Notes: generated by a model not told the origin, from the letters alone. Positions 42,311 through 55,290 are shown, counted from the stretch's first letter. The stretch is 64,000 nt of DNA from Enterococcus lacertideformus (GCA_015680865.1 JADAKE010000020.1:1-64000), one strand, 5' to 3'. A program made the numbers and translations.

Positions 42311-43349
42311 TCTTTCATTTTAGGATCAAAGGCGTCACGTAATCCATCAGCCAATAAGTTAAAGCCGATCATGATAATCGACAATGTAGCTGCAGGTATC
42401 CATAATAGATAAGGAAGATACAAAAATGTCTTGTAACCGTCACTAAGCATGGTTCCCAAAGAAGCAGATGGTGGCGTTAGGCCCAAACCAATGAAACTTA
42501 AAAAGGCTTCAAAGAAAATAGCTGATGGAATACTGAACATCATTTGGATAATGATAACGCTAGAGATATTCGGTAAAATATGTTTGAATGCGATTTTCAA
42601 TTTTGATTCACCTAAGTCATCCCGGCTAATACATATTCTTGATCTTTTAATTTCAACGTCTGTGCTCGAACGATCCGCGCCATCGGAATCCAGTTCGTAA
42701 TAGCCATTGCTGCCACAATTGAAAAAATACCCGGTTCAAAAACCACGAGCATCAAAATCATCACAACTAAATTGGGAATTACCGAAAGGATTTCTAAAAA
42801 ACGTTGCATCCCATTATCAATATGCCCACCTAATAAGCCAGAAATCAGGCCATAAGTCACACCAATCGTGACATCTAGAAGTGCAGCAATAAAAGCGATT
42901 AATAAAGAAATACGTGTACCCATAAATAGACGACTCAACACATCACGCCCCAAACCATCTGTTCCTAAAAAGAAATTCACGTTTGTTGGCACATTTGCCT
43001 GCGCATATTTATCAACTAATTCTCCACCGACCATCGCTTTCCCATTCAATCCATCAATATCGATACCTGGAATACGTGGTGGCAAATTGATGTAAGCCAC
43101 ATTTTGTGCAGTTGGATCATGAGGTGAAACAAAAATTGTGACAATCGAGATCAAAATGATCAGCGATAATAAAATCATTGAAATAACGGCAGCTTTATTT
43201 TTCTTTAAACGACGCCAAGAATCTTGAATAAAGTTCAATGAAGGTGTCGTAATTTGTTCACGTTCTTCTTCTGTATTTTTTCGTAGTGGACGGAATTTAT
43301 CGGTAGGAATATCTGCAACTGTTTTATAACGCTTTGGTATCAGTTCCAT
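42307..43349 (-). pseudogene. oppC: Oligopeptide ABC transporter permease OppC, one-base frameshift
   Basis: About 346 residues in two frames: the first with the N-terminal TM and the peptide-family insertion, DGLGRDVLSRLFMGTRISLL, and EYVLAGMT; the second with LKIAFKHILPNISSVIIIQM and LGTMLSDGYKTF. One T missing near 42618 (ACTTAGG for ACTTTAGG) separates them, inside the EAA-like cytoplasmic loop (AGMTLGESKLKIAFKH). A homopolymer error is likely. Part of oppBCDF. Confidence 0.92.
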
Positions 43350-44291
43350 CTAGTTTCGACTCCCTTCTGAAACACGGATCCTTGGATCAACTAATCCATA
43401 AAGCAGATCAACAACTAAAATGACAAAAATCAGCATAAAGGAATAAAGGATCGTCACAGCCATGATTGTTGGATAATCATTCGTTGTAATTGATTTAACG
43501 AATTGTTCCCCAATACCTGGTATCGCAAAAATATTTTCAACTACTAGTGACCCTGTCATCAATGCAACCGCTAAAGGCCCTAATAAAGTCATTAATGGGA
43601 TCAAACTATTGCGAAGTCCATGTTTAAAAGCGACTTCCCAACGACTTAATCCTTTCGCTCTTGCTAATTCTACATAATCACTATGTAAAACCTCTACCAT
43701 TTCTGTCCGAATAAAGCGAGCAGAATCTGCTAGTGGCGACATAGCTAATGCAATAGTCGGTAGAATCGTATAAATAAAACCATCCCATTTTGCAATAGGC
43801 AATACATGTAATTTGATCGCAAAAATATATTGTAATAAGACTGCAAAAACTAAGTTAGGAATAGATCGACCTAAAATAGCGATCAATGTTGCTGACGTAT
43901 CGGCCCATGTATTTTGTTTCATCGCAGAAATCGTTCCTAAAATCGTACCAAACACTGTGCCAAAAATTATTGCCTGCAACCCTAATTGTAAAGAAGGCCC
44001 GATTCTGCCAGTCAACAAATTGGCTACTGGTTGGTTTTTAAACTGGAAGGAAATCCCAAAATCTCCTTGAAGTAAGTTTGAAAGATAGATGCCGTATTGG
44101 ACAATGACTGGTTTATCAAGTCCAACTTGCTTGTTCAGCATAGCGATCGTCTCAGGACTCAATCGCTCTTGGTTAGTATAAGGTGTACCTGGTAATAATT
44201 GCATTAAGAAGAACGTGATCGTGGCAATCAACCAAAGCGTAATGGCCATAAAGAAGACACGTTTCAATACATATTTTATATAACTATTCAC
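43350..44291 (-). CDS. oppB: Oligopeptide ABC transporter permease OppB
   Basis: A 313-residue membrane permease, intact, with six hydrophobic segments. N-terminal YVLKRVFFMAITLWLIATIT, QLLPGTPY, then the permease loop ELARAKGLSRWEVAFKHGLR (EAA motif) and VENIFAIPGIGEQFVKSI. It forms the channel with OppC. Upstream lies a divergent DUF3899 gene, and oppA is encoded separately further on. Confidence 0.94.
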   Translation of the reverse strand: MNSYIKYVLKRVFFMAITLWLIATITFFLMQLLPGTPYTNQERLSPETIAMLNKQVGLDKPVIVQYGIYLSNLLQGDFGISFQFKNQPVANLLTGRIGPSLQLGLQAIIFGTVFGTILGTISAMKQNTWADTSATLIAILGRSIPNLVFAVLLQYIFAIKLHVLPIAKWDGFIYTILPTIALAMSPLADSARFIRTEMVEVLHSDYVELARAKGLSRWEVAFKHGLRNSLIPLMTLLGPLAVALMTGSLVVENIFAIPGIGEQFVKSITTNDYPTIMAVTILYSFMLIFVILVVDLLYGLVDPRIRVSEGSRN

Positions 44292-44370
44292 TAATATTTC
44301 CCCCTAGCTTTTGACTTCTGACAAATGTTTCGCTACATTATTAATGAACCAAAGATAAAGGAGCAAACTG

Positions 44371-44718
44371 ATGAAAAAGAAGTCTATTTCCTACTTGATT
44401 ACTGGTGTCTTAATTCTCCTGATCATTCTAAAAAATAGTTTGAATCAGCAACTAACACTCACACAATTATCAAATGATTTATTTTTATGCGCGATGCCGT
44501 TTTTGATTATCGGCGGATTTTTATGGGTTTTTTCCTCGGGTTTCTTTGATCATTTTCACCGATCGATCTATTTAGCCCGAACAAGAAACCGCAAGAAAAA
44601 ATCAGAATTTTCTGCACTCTCGTCTGCCAGCTATGGTATGTATACCTTTTGGCTGATCATTGCCGGAACCCTACTTGCTCTTTCTACTGTGCTGGTGATT
44701 TTATCGTTTGTTGTGTAA
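44371..44718 (+). CDS. DUF3899 family small membrane protein
   Basis: A 115-residue protein with three membrane segments (ISYLITGVLILLIIL, LFLCAMPFLIIGGFLWVF and FWLIIAGTLLALSTVLVIL) and a cytosolic basic stretch (RTRNRKKKSEF). This layout matches DUF3899. AAAGGAGCAAACTG precedes the ATG. It lies in the opposite direction between oppB and oppA, splitting the opp genes. Function unknown. Intact. Confidence 0.7.
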   Translation: MKKKSISYLITGVLILLIILKNSLNQQLTLTQLSNDLFLCAMPFLIIGGFLWVFSSGFFDHFHRSIYLARTRNRKKKSEFSALSSASYGMYTFWLIIAGTLLALSTVLVILSFVV

Positions 44719-44730
44719 GTATGAAAGGAG

Positions 44731-44766
44731 AGAGATTGAGACAGTCGCCTCAATCTCTTTGATTCC
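44731..44766. terminator. Terminator between DUF3899 gene and oppA
   Basis: AGAGATTGAG pairs perfectly with CTCAATCTCT across an eight-base loop, followed by TTTGATTCCTTTT. It lies between convergent genes and probably works for both. Confidence 0.7.
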
Positions 44767-44781
44767 TTTTCTTATTACTGC

Positions 44782-46447
44782 TTATTCTTCAACATATGTC
44801 CACTTGTAATCCCATGAAGCACCTGCTGCATGATGAACAATCCCTTTGATTTTGTCATTGACTAGATGTCCTTCTGCTTTTTGATAAACTGGAATGACAC
44901 CCATATCGTTAGCCATAATTTTATTTGCTTCTTGCAAATCAACCCAACGTGCTTGCTCATCACCAGCATCTTTTGTACTTGAAGCTTTTACTGCTTTATC
45001 GTAATCAGCATTGCTCCATTTACCACGATTGTAAGAATTACCTGTAACGAATAAATCTGTAAAACTACTTGGGTCAGAATAGTCAGCACCCCAACCACCT
45101 AATACTGCATCAAAGTCACCTGATAATGAGCGATCTAAACGAACAGAAAATGGCACTGGTGTTGGTTTTACTTTTACCCCATCTAAGTTTTCTTGGATTG
45201 AATTTTGGATGTACTCAATTACTTTTTTCGATGCATCATCATCTGAAGACATTAAACTAAATTCAAGAGAATCAATCCCAAGTTCTTTCTTCGCTTTTTC
45301 CCAATACTTTTTGGCTTGTTCTTTATTATAAGAAACAAGTTCTCCCGCTTCTTTTGCAAAATCTTCATTTGTTTTTGGATTTTTTGAGATATCCGCTGGA
45401 ATCAAACCTGTTGATTTAACAGAACCGTCGCCTAATACCTGTTTAACCAAAGCTTCACGATTGATTGAATAAGAAATTGCTTTTCTTAGGTTTACGTTGT
45501 TAAATGGTGAATCAGATTTACGTTGATTTAATTCAATATAACTAGTGCGTGCTTCTTTTACCGATGTGTACGCAGGGTCATTGGCATTTTGTTGTGCTAA
45601 TTCACCTGAAAGAATGACATCATCTGCTTGGCCATCTTTAAATAGATTTAAAGCAGTTGAAGATTCTTTTACTACACTGACTTTGACTTCTGATAACTTC
45701 ACAGAATCTTTGTCCCAGTAATTATCATTTTTCTTATATGACCATTCTGTATCTGTTCCTGGTCCATCAAACCCTACCAATGTGAACGGTCCATTATAAA
45801 CTGCTTTATCACTTGCTGAAGCATAAGCGTTACCATTTTTTCAACAACTGATTGCTTTTGTGGGAAAAATGATGGGAAAGCAAGTAAATATTGGAAGTAA
45901 GGCGTTTGTTTTGTTAAAGTAATTTCTAATTCATAGTCACCTAAGGCTTTAATACCTAATTCAGATTTGTCTTTTTTTCCAGCAGTAATATCTTCTGCAT
46001 TGACTACTGGTGCAAAAAGATAGGCATATTCTGAAGCTGTAGCAGCATCCACTGTCCGTTGCCAGCCATAAACATAATCAGCAGCAGTTACAGGATCACC
46101 ATTTGACCATTTCGCATCTTCTCGTAATTTGATTTTATATGTTAAACCATCTTCACTTACTTCAGCTAACTCACTGGCACCAGCTGGTTGAGGTTTACTA
46201 TCTTTATCTAAACGATAAATTCCTTCATACACATTATTTAATGCAGTAAAACAATGGTATCTGTTGCTAAAGATAAATCGGCTGTTGGCATTTCTTGAGG
46301 TACGACTAAATTAAAAACGCCCCCTTCACCAGCAGAACTTCCACTCGCTGAATTACTACTATTTGTATCTGCACTTCCTCCACCATAACAGCCTGCAAGT
46401 GCTAGCCCACTTAAGCCTACAAAACTAAATACCCATTTCTTTTTCAT
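44782..46447 (-). pseudogene. oppA: Oligopeptide-binding lipoprotein OppA, two one-base frameshifts
   Basis: Extracellular peptide-binding lipoprotein of family SBP_bac_5, about 550 residues. First frame: signal and lipobox (GLALAGC), Gly/Ser spacer and FNLVVPQEMPTADLSLATDT. Second: YEGIYRLDKDSKPQPAGASE, VSEDGLTYKIKLREDAKWSN. Third: GFDGPGTDTEWSYKKNDNYW to the C-terminus, with LRKAISYSINREALV. The breaks are one T missing near 46245 and one A missing near 45838, both in short runs. Separated from oppBCDF by the DUF3899 gene but presumably its partner. Confidence 0.92.
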
Positions 46448-47031
46448 CCTCTGCTCCCCTTTTTTCTAAATTTTCAGAATAATCAGTTTTTTCTGAGTTG
46501 TTTAAGAGTTTAATGAATAATTATTAAAAAAGCAATACTTTTTTCGCTATTTCTTTTTAAATAATAGGAATATAATGAAAAATTTATTATTTATTTCCGA
46601 AAAAAAGCTATTTTTAAAGGCTTTTTTACATTTTAATAAAAGATAAAATAATCCAAATAAGTTGAATAAATTTCAATAAAAAAATTGAAATTTGCATATT
46701 CAGCTATCAAAAAGCATTAATTATTTTTTTATGTCAAAAAAACACTAAAAATAGAAAATAAGATCCATGAGATTCTTTTCTACTTTTAGTGTTTTTGTCA
46801 TTTCGCTTATTGTTCCTTACTCTTTTTTAAAAGTAAGCAACCTGTTTTAAACGAGCCAGATATGAGGACCAATTAGAACATTTTTTTTAATACTTTTTGA
46901 TATCCACCGTATGAATCATTTTATCCCACTTAGATTTTAAAAAAAGGGCGTGAGAAAGCTGTTCTGCATCAAGCAATAAGAATGAATAGAGAAAAATAGC
47001 TTCCAAAAAGTTTAACTTAATTGTTATTTCT
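46448..47031. other. Gene-free stretch between oppA and rlmN
   Basis: Very AT-rich, no gene. At 46739-46797 a hairpin pairs AAAACACTAAAAATAGAAAA with TTTTCTACTTTTAGTGTTTT and ends in Ts. Near 46955-47010 are partial matches to the intergenic repeat family (GAGAAAGCTGTTCTGCATC, AAAAATAGCTTCC). Confidence 0.45.
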
Positions 47032-48126
47032 TCAAGATTGACAGTTATTTGCTCCATTGTTTTTTTCTTTTTTCATTTGCTTACTACGTAGTTGTCCACA
47101 AGCCGCATCAATATCTGTTCCATGTTCTTTACGAATCACACAGTTAATGCCGTTCTTTTTCAATACATCATAAAACTTCAATACATCTGTTTTAGGGCTT
47201 CTTGAATATTGATCATGCTCACTTACTGGATTATAAGGAATCAAATTGACATAAGTCAGTTTCTTTTTATCTTTGAGCAAATCAGCTAGTTGTTGGGCAT
47301 GCTCTGGACGATCATTTACTTGATTCAACATGATATATTCAAATGTAATCCGTCGATTTGTTTTTTCCAAATAGCTATCTACCGCATCCATCAATTTTTC
47401 AATTGGAAAACTACGGTTGATACGCATGATTGATGTACGAATTTCATTGTTTGGCGCATGTAACGAAATTGCCAAGTTTACTTGTAATCCATTATTTGCG
47501 AATTCTTTAATTTTGTTGGCTAAACCACTTGTTGACACAGTAATATGACGTGCACCAATAGCTAATCCTTTGGCATCATTGATAATACGTAAGAAATTCA
47601 TGACATTATCATAATTATCAAAAGGTTCGCCAATACCCATGACAACAACGTGAGAAACTCGCTCACCTTCTTGACGTTCGTCAAAATAGTGTTGGACCAT
47701 CATAATTTGTGCCACGATCTCACCAGCAGTCAAATCCCGATTCTTTTTTAAAAGTCCACTGGCACAAAAAGTACAACCAATATTGCAGCCGACTTGTGTC
47801 GTAACACATACAGACAAACCATACTCATGTCTCATCAAGACAGTTTCAATCATATTTTTATCCGGTAATTCAAATAAGTATTTTACTGTACCATCAGATG
47901 CTTCTTGGACAACCATTTGTTTCAATGGATTAATTGCAAATTGCTCTGTCAACTTGGCAATCAAATTTTTTGATAAATTGGTCATATCTGAGAAATCACT
48001 CACGCGCTTTGGATATAACCATTCCCAAACTTGTAAAGCACGGAATTTTTTTTCACCCTTTTCTAAAAACCAGGTTGTTAATTCTTCAATTGTTAGACTA
48101 TAAATAGACTGTTTTTCCAAAATCAT
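47032..48126 (-). CDS. rlmN: 23S rRNA (adenine2503-C2)-methyltransferase
   Basis: A 364-residue radical-SAM enzyme that methylates A2503 of 23S rRNA and A37 of some tRNAs. The iron-sulfur motif [12 protein letters not shown] lies near residues 113-124. Other marks are [15 protein letters not shown], the [10 protein letters not shown] segment and, near the C-terminus, the second catalytic Cys in [11 protein letters not shown]-terminal RNA-binding helices with [20 protein letters not shown]. Length is typical and the frame is intact. Confidence 0.96.
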   Translation of the reverse strand: MILEKQSIYSLTIEELTTWFLEKGEKKFRALQVWEWLYPKRVSDFSDMTNLSKNLIAKLTEQFAINPLKQMVVQEASDGTVKYLFELPDKNMIETVLMRHEYGLSVCVTTQVGCNIGCTFCASGLLKKNRDLTAGEIVAQIMMVQHYFDERQEGERVSHVVVMGIGEPFDNYDNVMNFLRIINDAKGLAIGARHITVSTSGLANKIKEFANNGLQVNLAISLHAPNNEIRTSIMRINRSFPIEKLMDAVDSYLEKTNRRITFEYIMLNQVNDRPEHAQQLADLLKDKKKLTYVNLIPYNPVSEHDQYSRSPKTDVLKFYDVLKKNGINCVIRKEHGTDIDAACGQLRSKQMKKEKNNGANNCQS

Positions 48127-48289
48127 TTCCCTCTTTTTTCACAGTATCGCTACATACTATAACCGATTCTAGATACTAATGCAATAGTTCACAAAGAGTG
48201 AGAACTTCGCTTATATGTATCATGTTCCTATTTATGTTTTTGTAAAAATAGTTTATAACCTTCGTATCACTCAATTACTTAAAACTGAC

Positions 48290-48510
48290 TATATAGTATT
48301 CAAGAAGAAACTTCTGTGAAAAAATAAATCGCCGAATTTTGAAAATAGAAAAAGCTATTTTCAGATTCGGCGGTTTATGGCATCTGTGAATACTCGTTGC
48401 ATTTTACCACTTGGTTCGTGCTTTAAAAACACGAAAGAACGAAGTGATTTGAAAGTATAAAGTATCTACTTATTTTTTGGAGCTGATCGTTTCTTTCATG
48501 ACCTCTTTTC
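48290..48510. repeat. Intergenic palindromic repeat
   Basis: AATAAATCGCCGAATTTTG-AAAATAG pairs with CTATTTTCAGATTCGGCGGTTT. Further right GGAGCTGATCGTTTCTTTCATGACCTC keeps the tail motif. It follows the end of ftsK on the minus strand. Confidence 0.6.
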
Positions 48511-50955
48511 TTAAGTTTCATGATCACTTGGTATTATATCCATTGGTTCTTCGACTTGTTCAATCAATACTTTCCGAGGCTTACTTCCTTCGGATGGTCC
48601 AACGACACCATAGGCTTCTAATTCATCTACTAATCGTGCTGCACGATTATACCCAATTCTAAATCTTCGCTGAAGCAGTGAAATACTAGCTGTTTGCATT
48701 TCAATGACTAGTGCTTTCGCTTCTTCAAACAGCTCGTCTTGCGGTTGTTCATCCGAAGCAACTGACTCAACTTCATCCGTCGGCATCATTTTTTCTTCAT
48801 AATGCGCTTCTTGTTGACCCGTTACGAAATTCACGACCCTTTCTACCTCATGATCCGAAATAAAGGCTCCTTGTACACGTATTGGCTTATTTTCGCCCAT
48901 TGGTAAGAAGAGCATGTCTCCGCGTCCCAACAACTTTTCTGCCCCATTTGAATCAATGATCGTTCGAGAGTCCGTGCCACTGGATACCGCAAATGCCATT
49001 CGTGAAGGAACATTGGCTTTGATAATACCAGTAATAACATCTACACTTGGTCTTTGTGTGGCCAAAATCATATGGATACCTGCTGCCCGTGCCATTTGTG
49101 CTAATCGAATGATTGCATCTTCTACTTCATTACTTGCAACCATCATCAAATCAGCTAGCTCGTCTACGATCACGACAATGAATGGTAAAGTAGGATGCTT
49201 TGTTCCGTTTTCAAGGTTCTTCTGCTGAACGAATTCATTGAAACCGGTGATGTTTCTAACACCAGTTGCAGCAAATTTCTCGTAACGTTCTTCCATTTCT
49301 TGAACGACCTTCTGTAATGCTTGCGCTGCTTTTCTTGGATTCGTTACAACCGGTGTCAATAGATGAGGAATCCCATTATACATGTTTAATTCTACCATTT
49401 TGGGATCAATCATCATTAGCTTGACTTCATGTGGTTTGGCTCGCATCAAAATACTTGTGATAATCCCATTTATTGCCACAGATTTCCCACTACCTGTTGA
49501 ACCAGCCACTAGCAAGTGAGGCATCTTTGAAAGATCCGCCGTTTGCACTCTTCCAGAAACATCTCGTCCTAGAGGGACTTCTAATAGTTTATCTGGATGA
49601 TTCGGTTGTGCTTCAATAATTTCTCTAAAGGATACCATACTGATTTTACTATTAGGTACTTCGATACCAATCAATGATTTTCCTGGTATCGGAGCTTCCA
49701 TTCGAACGTCTTTTGCAGCTAATGCTAGAGCGATATCATCGGTTAAACTAACAATTTTACTTACTTTGACTCCAACAGCTGGTTGGACTTCAAATTTTGT
49801 AACAGATGGTCCTAAACTTGCTTTAACTACTTTAGCATCTACACCAAAACTTTGAAACGTTTGTTCCAAGACACCTATATTTTTTTCAATTTTTTTATAC
49901 TCATCGCTTTGATCCGTAGTTTTTACAGAATCCAATAAATCAATCGATGGTAGTTCATACTCTTGGTTTTCCTGCTCGGCTTCAATTTCAAACTCTAATA
50001 CCGTTCCATCATCTTCTAAATTATCATTTTCCAATTGATTGGATGTAGTAGACATCAAGTTCTGTGATTCTTCTTTTGATAAAGTGTTTTTTGTTGATTG
50101 AACGGTACCTTGAAAACTATCAATTGGAACAAAACTTAATTGCTCTGGTTCCTCTTCTGTCACGTCTTCTTGATAAATTCGTAGTGATTCTTCTTGCTGT
50201 TTGACTGACCGTTTTTTTTCAAGTTCAGTAATTTCAGCTTCTGCAGCCTCTTTTGCTGCTTGTCTTTTTTCTTCTCGTGCTTTTGCACGTTGCTGTTTAC
50301 GTTCTTCTTTTGCTGCTTGTTTTTTTGCTTGCTTGGCAGGATCACCTTCTAACAACTCTTGCAATCGTTCGCCCATCATTTGCAATCCATCTATCAGTTG
50401 ATAGCCTGAGAGATTACTAAATAAGATGATCCCACTGACTAACAATAAAATTGCCACAAAATAACTCCCTGGCTGAGCAATCAAAAAATAAGTGAAACGA
50501 TACAATACAGCGCCGACCATTCCTCCACCAACATTATGGCCTACTTGACTTTGTTTGATATCACTTGCCAGCAAATCCCAAGTGGTTCCCAGAATATTTG
50601 GCTCCCCACTATGGAGTTTCCCAAAAAGATGGGCATGTAAAAAGAGTAAAATACCTAAATAAAAAAGAAATCCCCCCGCCCAACGGCGATTTTTTCCTAT
50701 TTTAAAGTCCGTATTTTTAACAACAATCCAAAATCCTAAAATCGCTAATAACAAACAAAGTATTTGATAAGTATTTCCAGCAACAATCCGAAAACCATTC
50801 GCAACTAATATACCTAAAAAACCTAGTTTTAAAAAACCAAAGACGGCAAATAATATCAACGCAAAACCGAGACTGATTGCAAGAAGTTGTTCCTGCTGCT
50901 GTTGTTGCTTTTTCGTCTTTTTCTTTTTCTTTGCAGGACGTTTTTTCTTTGCCAT
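48511..50955 (-). CDS. ftsK: DNA translocase FtsK/SpoIIIE
   Basis: An 814-residue septal DNA pump that clears chromosome ends and activates dimer resolution. Basic N-terminus (MAKKKRPAKKKKKTKK), four membrane segments in the first 190 residues, a charged Lys/Glu linker to about residue 370, then the motor: LLVAGSTGSGKSVAINGI (Walker A near 487), IVVIVDELADLMM (Walker B) and ILATQRPSVDVITGIIKANV. The C-terminal winged-helix gamma domain (SISLLQRRFRIGYNRAARLV) recognises KOPS/SRS. Intact over 2.4 kb. It starts just after a terminator-like repeat. Confidence 0.95.
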   Translation of the reverse strand: MAKKKRPAKKKKKTKKQQQQQEQLLAISLGFALILFAVFGFLKLGFLGILVANGFRIVAGNTYQILCLLLAILGFWIVVKNTDFKIGKNRRWAGGFLFYLGILLFLHAHLFGKLHSGEPNILGTTWDLLASDIKQSQVGHNVGGGMVGAVLYRFTYFLIAQPGSYFVAILLLVSGIILFSNLSGYQLIDGLQMMGERLQELLEGDPAKQAKKQAAKEERKQQRAKAREEKRQAAKEAAEAEITELEKKRSVKQQEESLRIYQEDVTEEEPEQLSFVPIDSFQGTVQSTKNTLSKEESQNLMSTTSNQLENDNLEDDGTVLEFEIEAEQENQEYELPSIDLLDSVKTTDQSDEYKKIEKNIGVLEQTFQSFGVDAKVVKASLGPSVTKFEVQPAVGVKVSKIVSLTDDIALALAAKDVRMEAPIPGKSLIGIEVPNSKISMVSFREIIEAQPNHPDKLLEVPLGRDVSGRVQTADLSKMPHLLVAGSTGSGKSVAINGIITSILMRAKPHEVKLMMIDPKMVELNMYNGIPHLLTPVVTNPRKAAQALQKVVQEMEERYEKFAATGVRNITGFNEFVQQKNLENGTKHPTLPFIVVIVDELADLMMVASNEVEDAIIRLAQMARAAGIHMILATQRPSVDVITGIIKANVPSRMAFAVSSGTDSRTIIDSNGAEKLLGRGDMLFLPMGENKPIRVQGAFISDHEVERVVNFVTGQQEAHYEEKMMPTDEVESVASDEQPQDELFEEAKALVIEMQTASISLLQRRFRIGYNRAARLVDELEAYGVVGPSEGSKPRKVLIEQVEEPMDIIPSDHET

Positions 50956-50984
50956 TTTTATCCCTCATTTCATCAAATTCCATT

Positions 50985-51175
50985 ATACAAAAAAAAAGTG
51001 AGGGAACAAAAGTTTTGTTTCCAAGTTTAAGTTTTTTCTTTCTGATTAGTAAAAAAATCTATCCTTCTCTTTATTACCTAAAGATCTCAAAAATAAAATT
51101 ACCCTTTTTCAACTACGATACTTGTCACAGTCTTGTCTCATGTTTTAACACTTCTATCACAGCCTCGTGTAGACT
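50985..51175. repeat. Degenerate intergenic palindromic repeat
   Basis: GTGAGGGAACAAAAGTTTTGTTTCC resembles the GTGGGACAAAA core of other copies, and ACACTTCTATCACAGCCTC at about 51148 is the usual tail. The middle is diverged. It lies upstream of ftsK and downstream of the GH1 gene. Confidence 0.5.
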
Positions 51176-51279
51176 GATTCACTAGGGTTAGCTACTTTTA
51201 TTACAACTACTTATATTATTTTTTGCGTGCACTTTTTTAAACATCCAGCATGATCTCCTATAGATCCTATAAAGTTTTT

Positions 51280-53071
<1,792 letters not shown>

Positions 53072-53886
53072 TTAGTTGGCTGGAGTGACGTCTTCGCCAA
53101 ACCATTTATCTGATATTTTTTGAAACTCCCCTGTTTTTTCTAATTGTATAAACCCTTCATTGATTTTTTTCACCAGTTTGTTATCGCTCTTGCGGGCGCC
53201 TACGACAAAATCTTCGCTTTTATAATCACCAGTGATCATATTGAACTCATCAAGCTCGCTTCTTTGTTTTAAGTAATACCCCGCATAAACTTTATCCATC
53301 AATAGACCATTGATTCGACCGCTTTTCAAATCAATCAATGCTTAATTAAAGCTATCGTATAAGACAGCATCTTGATTTTTCACGAAATCTTTTAGGACTT
53401 GCGGTTGCTTAGTAAACGCATCATAACCAGAAGAGCCATTTTGTGCCCTAATACTTTTCCCTTCATTTGAGCAAAGCTTATGATTCCTGATTTTTTAGTG
53501 GTGATTAATTCTTGTTCATTTTGCATATAAGGCTTAGTAAATTGGACTTTTTTCGCTCTTTCTGCTGTTTTAGAATAACCATTCCAAATGAGGTCAATAG
53601 TTCCATTGTTCAGTTCAAATTCTTTCATTGACCAATCTATTGGTTGAAATTCAACATTTATTCCATACTCTTTAAAAACTGCTGTAGCAAGATCAATATC
53701 AAATCCTGTTAATTTGCCATCTTTATCACGAAAACCCATTGGCACAAAAGTATCATCTAACCCAATGATGATTTTCTTTTCTTCTTTGATGCTTGACCAA
53801 TTGTCTTGGTTGGCCTTTTCATTTCTACAGCCAGTAAGAAAGAAGATTCCTACAAAAATGGCAAGTATCAAATTTATTTTTTTCAT
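53072..53886 (-). pseudogene. Polar amino-acid ABC transporter binding lipoprotein, frameshift plus nonsense codon
   Basis: Family 3 solute-binding protein (about 270 residues). Lipobox LTGC, IIGLDDTFVPMGFRDKDGKL, GFDIDLATAVFKEYGI, DLIWNGYSKTAERAKKVQFT. The frame is lost near 53450 (GGGCA for GGGGCA); restored, it reads LGAQNGSSGYDAFTKQPQVL and KDFVKNQDAVLYDSFN, then TAA at 53342-53344 in place of a probable GAA, then ALIDLKSGRINGLLMDKVYA to the end. The last gene of a permease-ATPase-binding protein operon governed by a T-box with a probable Arg specifier, so the ligand is probably arginine. Confidence 0.85.
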
Positions 53887-53903
53887 TTCTGTGTCTCTCC
53901 TTT

Positions 53904-54539
53904 TTACTTAGTTGGAATGACTTTCACTAATTGATCTCCTACGTTTTCAGCAAAAATCATGTCGTGTGTCACAATAATCTGAGTCACGTCTTCGGATTTT
54001 AATGAGACAATCAACTGTTCAACTTGTTGACGGAGTTCTGGATCCAAAGCACTTGTAGGTTCATCATAAGCTAAAACACGTGGATTCATTGCCAGTGCAC
54101 GAGCAATGGCTACTCGTTGTTTTTGTCCACCAGATAATTGATAAGGATAGTTATCTAACAAATCACTAATTCCAAGAGAAGTAGCTAGTTCTTTTGCGTT
54201 TTTCGTATATACTTCTTTGGATTGCTTCAAGACCAGCTTAGGCGCTAAAATAATATTATCAAAGATACTTAAATGTGGAAAAAGTTGGAAATCTTGAAAA
54301 ACGACACCAACGACTTGTTCTTTTGTTTTTAATTCAAATGGATTGAAAGGTATACTATCTAAGTAAAATTCTCCACTATCTGCTTTTTCTAATCCAGCTA
54401 AAATTCTCAAGAGAGTCGTTTTCCCACCACCAGAAGGACCAACGATTGCCATTGTTTGACCGTCAGGAATAACTAAATCTAAGTCTTGGATGACTTTCTT
54501 TTCCCCAAATGCTTTACTTACTTGTTTTAATTCAATCAT
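53904..54539 (-). CDS. Polar amino-acid ABC transporter ATPase (GlnQ/ArtP type)
   Basis: A 211-residue ATPase, slightly shorter than the usual 240. Walker A VGPSGGGKTTLLR near residue 33, VFQDFQLFPHLSIFDNI Q-loop, LSGGQKQRVAIARALAMNP signature, AYDEPTSALDPELRQQV Walker B and IVTHDMIFAENVGDQ H-loop. The C-terminus stops soon after, without the usual FF-containing tail. Energises the permease upstream in the operon. Intact. Confidence 0.9.
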   Translation of the reverse strand: MIELKQVSKAFGEKKVIQDLDLVIPDGQTMAIVGPSGGGKTTLLRILAGLEKADSGEFYLDSIPFNPFELKTKEQVVGVVFQDFQLFPHLSIFDNIILAPKLVLKQSKEVYTKNAKELATSLGISDLLDNYPYQLSGGQKQRVAIARALAMNPRVLAYDEPTSALDPELRQQVEQLIVSLKSEDVTQIIVTHDMIFAENVGDQLVKVIPTK

Positions 54540-54550
54540 GACTGTTCCTC

Positions 54551-55192
54551 CTAGCGATAATAATTTAATTTTCCTTCAACTTGTTTCATGATAAGTGTTA
54601 AAATACCAGTTAAAGCTAAATAGATAAAAGCTACACCTAGTAATGGCAACAGTGTCGCATCACGTTCCATGGCAATATTACCTGCGCGCATGACATCTCC
54701 TAGACCTAAGATATAGATCAAAGATGAATCTTTTACTAAGTTAATCACTTCATTACCGACAGAAGGTAACACGATCTTGGACACTTGTGGGATAATGATT
54801 TTTGTGACTGTTTGAAATGGACTTAATTGTAAAACCTGTGCTGCTTCATATTGGCCTTGCGGTATAGACTGGATACCGCCACGAAAAATTTCAGCAAAAT
54901 ATGCAGCATAATTTAAGATAAACGCAAGAAGTGCTGCTTCAAAACGATCAAATACAATCCCGATTGTGGGTAACCCATAAAACACAAAAATCAATTGCAA
55001 CAATAACGGCGTTCCACGCATGATCCAAACATAGGTCTGCAAGAAGTAGCGAATAGGTTTAAAATGTAAGGATAATCCTAGTGCTAAGATGATTCTTAGT
55101 GGCAGAGAACCTATTAAGGTAAAAATAAATAATTGCAAGGTTGTGAGAGCCCCCACCAACAATTGCGGCATGACTTCCATTAAATAATTCAT
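54551..55192 (-). CDS. Polar amino-acid ABC transporter permease
   Basis: Start chosen at MNYLMEVMPQLLVG (55192), eight bases after AAGGAGGAAAAAAG; an earlier Met at 55255 lies inside the leader terminator. About 213 residues with five membrane segments, the family motif MRGTPLLLQLIFVFYGLP near residue 65 and the EAA loop FRGGIQSIPQGQYEAAQVLQ. First gene of the T-box regulated operon. Intact. Confidence 0.92.
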   Translation of the reverse strand: MNYLMEVMPQLLVGALTTLQLFIFTLIGSLPLRIILALGLSLHFKPIRYFLQTYVWIMRGTPLLLQLIFVFYGLPTIGIVFDRFEAALLAFILNYAAYFAEIFRGGIQSIPQGQYEAAQVLQLSPFQTVTKIIIPQVSKIVLPSVGNEVINLVKDSSLIYILGLGDVMRAGNIAMERDATLLPLLGVAFIYLALTGILTLIMKQVEGKLNYYR

Positions 55193-55212
55193 TTCTTTTT
55201 TCCTCCTTATAA

Positions 55213-55290
55213 ATAAAAAAATCCCCTTGACTTTCGCCAAGAGGACGTATAACACGTGATCCCACCTCTGTTTGTTTCTTTTTCACAAAA
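55213..55290 (-). promoter_or_regulatory. Second, partial T-box (antiterminator and terminator without a visible Stem I)
   Basis: On the minus strand AGAGGTGGGATCACG resembles the T-box sequence (AGGGTGGNACCGCG), followed by ATACGTCCTCTTGG and GTCAAGGGGATTTTTTT, a terminator. Upstream, between it and the first terminator, there is a GGAAAGTTCGGG segment resembling the linker of the first T-box, but no Stem I with a specifier loop. The core has GGATC where ACC is expected. It is 21 bases upstream of the permease start. Confidence 0.65.
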